Of a stretch of 50,035 nt of DNA, positions 44,617 to 50,035 are shown in pieces (position 1 is the first letter of the stretch; the number at the start of each line of letters is the position of its first letter). The stretch is from Nitrospiraceae bacterium UBA2166. Its GTDB lineage: Bacteria; Nitrospirota; Nitrospiria; Nitrospirales; UBA2166. Location: assembly GCA_002328825.1 (NCBI GenBank), contig DCWI01000012.1:1-50035 (forward strand). The letters are read 5' to 3'. A program made the translations under genes and the position numbers. The notes below the pieces were generated by a model. That model did not search any database. It was not told the origin of the DNA and saw only the letters and a list, made by a program, of their open reading frames with translations.

Positions 44617-46430
44617 GTATTATGGCAAACCTCAATACTAAGGTTGTTATCCAAGGCGGCGTGGCTGGTCTTAACGCAGCGCGGCGAATGGCCGAGTTTT
44701 CCTACCTGATCCAGAAACCGCTCAATGTTGAAGCATTTGTGTATCCTCCAGATGCCGGTAAAACCTATGATGTACCATTTGGCAGCACAATTGTACCGGT
44801 ACCTGTATACCATTCGATCAAAGAGGCTGCTGCGAAACACCCAATTAATACTAGTCTGATCTACGTAGGAGCAAATCGAGCGTATGCCGCAGCAATGGAA
44901 GCACTCGAAATTCCCGCCATTAAGTTCATGTCAATGATTGCAGAGGGGGTTCCCGAGCGAGATGCCAAACTTCTCGCCAAAGAAGCAAGAAAAAGAGGAA
45001 AGTTGATAAACGGCCCATCTTCTATTGGAGTCATTTCTCCAGGACAATGTCGGTTGGGAGTCGTCGGAGCAACCTATGAAAACCTGTGTCTGTCAAAACT
45101 CCATCGATCAGGCTCGTTTGGAGTCATCACAAAGTCTGGTGGTCTCCTAAACGAAATCCTTTGGATTACAAGCCAATTTGCTGATGGTGTAACGACTGCT
45201 ATTGGAATTGGAGGAGACGCCTATCCTTGTTCAGACTATGTCACCTATCTGGAGAAGTTCGAGAAGGATCCGCATACGAAGGCCGTGATCATTGTCGGAG
45301 AGATGGGCGGAACCCTTGAAGAAGAGGCTGCAGCATGGTACGGCGCAAAGAAGCGCAGAATCCAGTTGTTGGCTGTCGTATCAGGCTTTTGTCAAGAATC
45401 CCTCCCTAAAGGTATGAAGTTTGGGCATGCAGGGGCGAAAGAAGGTGCAAAAGGCGAGGGCTCTGCGCGTTCAAAGGCGCGGTTGCTCAAGAAGTCTGGT
45501 GCCATCGTTCCCGAAACATTTGGCGCCCTAGGCCCCGCAATTAAAAAGGTCTACACTAACCTGCTCAAGTCTGGGAAAGTAAAAGAAATTCCCATGGTTC
45601 CACCTCCTCAACAACTGAAATCTGTAGATGTCGCAGTCAAAGCTGGCGAAATCACCGTAACTCCGCTTATTCGAACAACCATTGCTGATGATCGAGGCGA
45701 AGAACCATGTTATGACGGGTACCCTGCGTCAGAATTAATCAACAAAGGCTACGATATTCCACACATCATCGGTTTGTTATGGGATAAACGTCTAATCTCA
45801 AAGCAAGAGGCCGAAATCATTCGACGAATCATCATGCTCTCTGCCGATCATGGACCTTGTGTCAGTGGTGCCCTCGGAACAATCATAGCAGCCTGTGCGG
45901 GCATTGGAATGTCTCAGGCTGTTGCAGCCGGCCTAATCATGATTGGACCACGCTTTGGCGGAGCCGTGACAGACGCCGGCCGCTGGTTTCAATATGGCGT
46001 CAAGAACCATAAGGGCGATATTCCCGCTTTCCTCGCGTACATGAAGGACAACGTCGGACCGGTTCCAGGAATTGGCCATCGAGTTAAAAGTGTGAAAAAC
46101 CCGGACAAGAGAGTCAAAGAATTGGTCAAATATGTTAAGTCAACCGGAATCAAGACCCCACATCTTGACTTTGCTCTGGCTTTAGAACAAGTGACTTCTG
46201 GAAAAAAAGACAATCTGATTCTTAACGTTGACGGCACCATGGCTGCTGTCCTTGTAGATATTGGATTCCCAGTCAACAGCCTGAACGGTTTTTTTGTACT
46301 CTCCAGGACTATTGGTTTGATAGGTCATTGGACAGACCAGAAACGGCAAGGAGGACGCCTCATTCGCCTGTTTGACTACCTCGTAAACTATGCAACACCC
46401 AAACGACGCGAAGTGCCTAAACTCAAATAG
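44613..46430 (+). CDS. aclA: ATP-citrate lyase large subunit
   Basis: AclA carries the phosphohistidine and the citryl-CoA lyase domain. The 605-residue protein has an N-terminal CoA-binding and SucD-like half, with His272 in FGHAGAKEG as the site of phosphorylation, and from about 350 a citrate-synthase-like domain with catalytic His in SADHGPCVSG, His in PGIGHRVKS and Asp in NVDGTMAAV. The order aclB-aclA and four-base overlap match other rTCA bacteria. Autotrophy also needs the ferredoxin-dependent 2-oxoglutarate and pyruvate synthases, which are not in this window. Confidence 0.97.
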   Translation: MSIMANLNTKVVIQGGVAGLNAARRMAEFSYLIQKPLNVEAFVYPPDAGKTYDVPFGSTIVPVPVYHSIKEAAAKHPINTSLIYVGANRAYAAAMEALEIPAIKFMSMIAEGVPERDAKLLAKEARKRGKLINGPSSIGVISPGQCRLGVVGATYENLCLSKLHRSGSFGVITKSGGLLNEILWITSQFADGVTTAIGIGGDAYPCSDYVTYLEKFEKDPHTKAVIIVGEMGGTLEEEAAAWYGAKKRRIQLLAVVSGFCQESLPKGMKFGHAGAKEGAKGEGSARSKARLLKKSGAIVPETFGALGPAIKKVYTNLLKSGKVKEIPMVPPPQQLKSVDVAVKAGEITVTPLIRTTIADDRGEEPCYDGYPASELINKGYDIPHIIGLLWDKRLISKQEAEIIRRIIMLSADHGPCVSGALGTIIAACAGIGMSQAVAAGLIMIGPRFGGAVTDAGRWFQYGVKNHKGDIPAFLAYMKDNVGPVPGIGHRVKSVKNPDKRVKELVKYVKSTGIKTPHLDFALALEQVTSGKKDNLILNVDGTMAAVLVDIGFPVNSLNGFFVLSRTIGLIGHWTDQKRQGGRLIRLFDYLVNYATPKRREVPKLK

Positions 46431-46453
46431 GACTGAGTACGGGAGAAACTACA

Positions 46454-48718
46454 ATGCTAGCCACCCACGTTAAAACTCTGTATGCATCAATGTCCAAAAA
46501 ATTGGATACAGCACGAAAGAAATTTGCTCGTCCATTGACGCTTGCGGAAAAGATTCTAGTTTCACATGCCGACAACTTTGACACCCAAATATGGGATCGA
46601 GGTAAGGCACAGTTACTCCTGCGGCCAGATCGTGTCGCCATGCAAGATGCCACAGCACAGATGGCGATGTTGCAATTTATTCAGGCCAAGAAGTCTCGAG
46701 TTGCGGTACCCAGCACAATTCACTGCGACCACCTGATTCGTGCTCAGGTTGGCGCAGATACTGATCTGCGTCTGGCCAATAAAGAGAATCAAGAAGTCTA
46801 CAATTTTCTTTCTTCTGCGGCCAAAAAATATGGAATTGGATTTTGGAAGCCTGGCGCAGGAATTATTCATCAGGTTGTGCTGGAAAATTACGCATTCCCC
46901 GGTGGATTGATTATCGGAACTGATTCACACACCCCCAACGGTGGTGGCCTCGGCATGTTGGCAATCGGTGTCGGTGGTGCAGATGCTGGAGAAGTTATGG
47001 CAGGGTTGCCGTGGGAAGTACTCCACCCTCAGCTGATTGGCGTCAAATTGACCGGAAAATTGAATGGATGGACATCGGCAAAGGATGTCATCCTTTACCT
47101 TTGCGGACTTCTCACAGCCAAGGGGGGAACCAATAGAATTGTTGAATACTTTGGCCCAGGAGCCTCAACAATTAGCGCAACAGGTAAGGGGACCATCACC
47201 AATATGGGCGCTGAATTGGGTGCGACAACATCAGTTTTCCCTTTCGATGACAAGATGGCCGCGTACTTGCGTCTCACCGACCGTACGAACATAGCTGAGT
47301 TGGCAAAAGCAAACCGCGAATTGCTAGTTGCCGATCCTGAGGTTGCACAATCCCCTGAAAAATTCTATGACAAGATCGTTGAGATTGATTTGTCTACTCT
47401 TGAGCCACACGTAGTTGGTCCACATACCCCCGACCTTGCAAGACCTATCTCCAAATTGGCCTTAGAAGTTAAGGAAAAGGGCTACCCAGCCAAACTAGGC
47501 GCGGCATTGATTGGAAGTTGCACAAATTCATCGTATGAAGATATCAGCCGAGCGGCTCACGTGGCCAAGCAGGGATTAGCTGCCGGATTGAAAGCGAAGG
47601 CTTCGTTCTTAGTGACCCCAGGCTCTGAACGGATTTATCACACCATGAAACGCGATGGGTTTATGGAACTCTTTGAATCCATGGGTGGGACTGTTCTCGC
47701 CAATGCCTGTGGCCCCTGCATTGGGCAGTGGAAACGAGATGATAGTAAAAGAGGGGAAGCTAATTCAATCGTGAGTTCCTACAACAGAAACTTTCCAGGA
47801 CGAAATGATGGGAATGCCGAGACACTCTCATTTCTTTCTAGCCCTGAGGTAGTAACGGCCTTAGCATTCTCAGGCGATCTGAGTTTTGATCCTGTAAATG
47901 GATCTATCAACACAGCCGATGGAAAAACGTTTAGGTTTGCAATGCCGGAAGGAGAGGAACTTCCTAAGCAGGGTTTTGCCAAGGCAGAAGAAGGCTTTGT
48001 CTCTCCAGCAGAGAATGGCGACGATCTTGAGATTGACCTCCCACCAACAAGTGAGCGGTTGCAGTTGTTAGAACCATTTTCAGCATGGGATGGACAAGAC
48101 TTTCGAATGCTTCCGATTTTGATAAAGACCAAAGGAAAGACAACAACCGACCACATTTCACCTGCTGGCCCATGGTTGAAATTCCGTGGCCATTTGGACA
48201 AAATCAGCGACAATATGTTTCTTGGGGCCACCAATGAATTTTCCAGTACTGTCGGAGAAGGCACAGACGTATTTGATGAAAACGACGGATTAGGGGAGAC
48301 AGTCAGCCTAAAAATTCCTGAGATCGCACGGCGCTACAAAGCCAAAAACATTGGCTCCGTTGTAATCGGAGATGAGAATTATGGTGAAGGAAGTAGCCGT
48401 GAACATGCCGCCATGTCACCGCGATTCCTCGGTGTCAAAGTAGTTATTGTTCGTAGTTTCGCTCGAATTCACGAGACAAATCTCAAGAAACAGGGCATTC
48501 TTCCACTAACATTTGCCAATCCCGCTGACTATAACTTGTTTGAGAAGAACGATCGTGTAACGGTTATGGGGCTAGGTCAACTAGCTCCGGACCAACCGCT
48601 AAGAGTTACCATATCAAAATCACATACCGAAGTGGTCATTGATGCAAATCATAGCTTCACAGAACAGCAGATTGGGTGGTTCAAGGCAGGCTCTGCACTA
48701 AACGCATTAAGTGAATAG
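46454..48718 (+). CDS. acn: Aconitate hydratase, mitochondrial type
   Basis: Aconitase interconverts citrate and isocitrate; in the reductive cycle it forms citrate for AclAB. The 754-residue protein matches the shorter mitochondrial-type subfamily and not the longer AcnA or the rearranged AcnB. The [4Fe-4S] cysteines are in GSCTNSSYED and ANACGPCIGQW. Other landmarks are STIHCDHLIRAQ, GTDSHTPNGGGLGMLAIGVGG and the swivel-domain GDENYGEGSSREHAAMSPRF. It is 23 bases after aclA and 70 before icd, so aclBA-acn-icd is probably one operon. Confidence 0.97.
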   Translation: MLATHVKTLYASMSKKLDTARKKFARPLTLAEKILVSHADNFDTQIWDRGKAQLLLRPDRVAMQDATAQMAMLQFIQAKKSRVAVPSTIHCDHLIRAQVGADTDLRLANKENQEVYNFLSSAAKKYGIGFWKPGAGIIHQVVLENYAFPGGLIIGTDSHTPNGGGLGMLAIGVGGADAGEVMAGLPWEVLHPQLIGVKLTGKLNGWTSAKDVILYLCGLLTAKGGTNRIVEYFGPGASTISATGKGTITNMGAELGATTSVFPFDDKMAAYLRLTDRTNIAELAKANRELLVADPEVAQSPEKFYDKIVEIDLSTLEPHVVGPHTPDLARPISKLALEVKEKGYPAKLGAALIGSCTNSSYEDISRAAHVAKQGLAAGLKAKASFLVTPGSERIYHTMKRDGFMELFESMGGTVLANACGPCIGQWKRDDSKRGEANSIVSSYNRNFPGRNDGNAETLSFLSSPEVVTALAFSGDLSFDPVNGSINTADGKTFRFAMPEGEELPKQGFAKAEEGFVSPAENGDDLEIDLPPTSERLQLLEPFSAWDGQDFRMLPILIKTKGKTTTDHISPAGPWLKFRGHLDKISDNMFLGATNEFSSTVGEGTDVFDENDGLGETVSLKIPEIARRYKAKNIGSVVIGDENYGEGSSREHAAMSPRFLGVKVVIVRSFARIHETNLKKQGILPLTFANPADYNLFEKNDRVTVMGLGQLAPDQPLRVTISKSHTEVVIDANHSFTEQQIGWFKAGSALNALSE

Positions 48719-48788
48719 AGACTCAACTGTCAATATAGGGATGAACAGCATCTGAATGATTTAAAAGACTAATTGAAGGGTACCGACT

Positions 48789-50035
48789 ATGCCTACACAA
48801 CCAGATATTATCTACACCAAAGTCGATGAAGCTCCCGAGCTTGCAAGTGGATCGTTTCTCCCCATCATACAAGCCGTTGCAAAAACTGCTGGCATAGCCG
48901 TTGGCACAAAAGACATTTCTCTTGCCGGAAGAATCATTGCACAATTTCCTGACAAGCTCACCGCCACACAGCGGCAACCTGATGATCTGGCACTACTAGG
49001 TGAATTGGTGCTGAAACCGGAAGCTAATGTTATCAAACTTCCAAATATTAGCGCCTCCATACCTCAAATTAAAGCAGCGGTAGAAGAATTACAATCACAA
49101 GGTTACGCTATTCCTGACTATCCAGAAGATCCACAAAGTAATGCAGAATCAGACATCAAATCCAGATTTGACAAAGTCAAAGGCAGTGCGGTCAATCCCG
49201 TACTGCGACAGGGGAACTCGGACAGAAGGGCCGCAACATCGGTTAAAAATTATGCCAAAAGCAACCCTCATCAAATGGGCAAGTGGGACAAAGGATCAAA
49301 AACAAATGTCGCGACCATGTCAAGTGGCGATTTTCGATCTAATGAGACATCGACGACCATTACCGAAGAGTCCTCCGGGAAGGGAAGAATTGAATTCATT
49401 AGTTCAGACGGAAGCACCACAACATTGACTGCAAAACTTGTACTCGATAAAGGCGATGTTGTTGATGCGACGAAGATGAGCATCTGCGCATTAAGGCAGT
49501 TTATTGCAGAGCAAATTGCGAAAAGCAAGAAAGATTCTGACGTGTTGTTGTCCCTACATATGAAAGCCACCATGATGAAAGTCTCGGATCCCATCATCTT
49601 TGGTCATGCCGTGACCGTGTATTTTGGTGACGTGTTTGAAAAGCATAAAGACACGTTTCGAAAATTGGGCGTTAACCCAAATAATGGGTTAGGGGACATC
49701 TATACGAAAATGAAAGGTTTGCCGAACCCACAGCAAAAGGAAATTGAAGAGGACATACAGGAATGCTTGAAGAATGGCCCTAATCTCGCGATGGTAGATT
49801 CTGATAAAGGCATTACAAATCTTCATGTGCCAAGCGATATCATTGTTGATGCCTCAATGGCAGCATCAATTCGCGCCTCCGGGAGAATGTGGGGTCCTGA
49901 TGGAAAAGAACATGACACTCTGGCCATGATTCCGGACAGCAGCTATGCCGGAGTGTATCAGTCAGCCATTGATTTTTGTCGCGACAATGGTGCGTTTGAT
50001 CCGACAACGATGGGTACGGTTCCCAATGTCGGCCT
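48789..50035 (+). CDS. icd: Monomeric NADP-dependent isocitrate dehydrogenase, N-terminal part (cut by window end)
   Basis: In the reductive cycle it carboxylates 2-oxoglutarate to isocitrate with NADPH. About 415 codons are visible and the frame is open at the window end; the family is about 740 residues. The sequence is of the monomeric type: IIYTKVDEAPELASGSFLPI, LPNISASIPQI, GSAVNPVLRQGNSDRRAA, KNYAKSNPHQMGKW, LSLHMKATMMKVSDPIIFGH and NNGLGDIYTKM. AAGGG lies upstream of the ATG. Being placed with aclBA and acn, it supplies isocitrate directly to the next step. Confidence 0.97.
   Translation, partial: MPTQPDIIYTKVDEAPELASGSFLPIIQAVAKTAGIAVGTKDISLAGRIIAQFPDKLTATQRQPDDLALLGELVLKPEANVIKLPNISASIPQIKAAVEELQSQGYAIPDYPEDPQSNAESDIKSRFDKVKGSAVNPVLRQGNSDRRAATSVKNYAKSNPHQMGKWDKGSKTNVATMSSGDFRSNETSTTITEESSGKGRIEFISSDGSTTTLTAKLVLDKGDVVDATKMSICALRQFIAEQIAKSKKDSDVLLSLHMKATMMKVSDPIIFGHAVTVYFGDVFEKHKDTFRKLGVNPNNGLGDIYTKMKGLPNPQQKEIEEDIQECLKNGPNLAMVDSDKGITNLHVPSDIIVDASMAASIRASGRMWGPDGKEHDTLAMIPDSSYAGVYQSAIDFCRDNGAFDPTTMGTVPNVG

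Overview
The window reads as a chromosomal segment of a CO2-fixing bacterium, most likely a Nitrospirota (Nitrospira-like) nitrite oxidiser or close relative. The strongest sign is a right-hand block with both ATP-citrate lyase subunits (aclB, aclA), a mitochondrial-type aconitase and a monomeric NADP-isocitrate dehydrogenase, which together form the citrate-cleaving part of the reductive TCA cycle. FtsEX/EnvC, TonB-dependent uptake and a lipoprotein point to a Gram-negative envelope. GC looks a little under 50% by eye (not computed). The taxonomic call is inference. No rRNA, tRNA, CRISPR array or transposase was recognised.

Layout. (1) 1-9427, minus strand: DUF502 protein, glmU, glmS, an EthD-like protein, a 43-codon small ORF, gatC, panD, gatA, a DUF948 protein, a YtxH protein, gatB and the start of eno. 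UDP-GlcNAc synthesis is followed by the transamidosome, with panD embedded in it. Two terminator-like hairpins lie between glmU and glmS. (2) 9545-13376, plus strand: tmk, holB, metG. (3) 13596-14813: a glyoxalase-like protein and a DUF1499 membrane protein. (4) 14930-21607: a cobalamin riboswitch with a textbook terminator, then btuB, a tonB-like gene, btuF, btuC, btuD and a PduO-type adenosyltransferase, giving B12 capture, import and activation under one control point. (5) 21646-25845: an HpnA-like epimerase/reductase, cysQ, a divergent ClpS-like protein, a TolB-like propeller lipoprotein and a PAP2 phosphatase. (6) 25846-26616: no intact gene, but a frameshifted remnant of a NodU-type carbamoyltransferase. 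(7) 26617-31642: transaldolase, then ffh, rpsP, rimM, trmD, rplS and rnhB. (8) 32030-36941: ftsE, ftsX, envC-like and ctpA with overlapping stops and starts, then an orphan GroES-like gene and a GlcG/HbpS-like protein. (9) 37066-41917: ftcD-like, then on the minus strand aroQ, efp, accB, accC and thiE. (10) 42074-50035: polyprenyl synthetase, then aclB, aclA, acn and icd (cut by the window end).

Most of the window is core metabolism and I did not find an obviously new multi-gene system. The points most worth a second look are regulatory or show divergence inside familiar families: tandem hairpins in the 78-base glmU-glmS gap, a hairpin that buries the ffh ribosome binding site, a 14-bp palindrome inside a larger inverted repeat between btuC and btuD, an FtsE that has lost its Q-loop, signature and H-loop consensus next to an EnvC-like protein lacking LytM zinc ligands, a ClpS-like protein without the usual N-degron residues, and an orphan GroES with a Ser/Lys-rich N-terminal extension.
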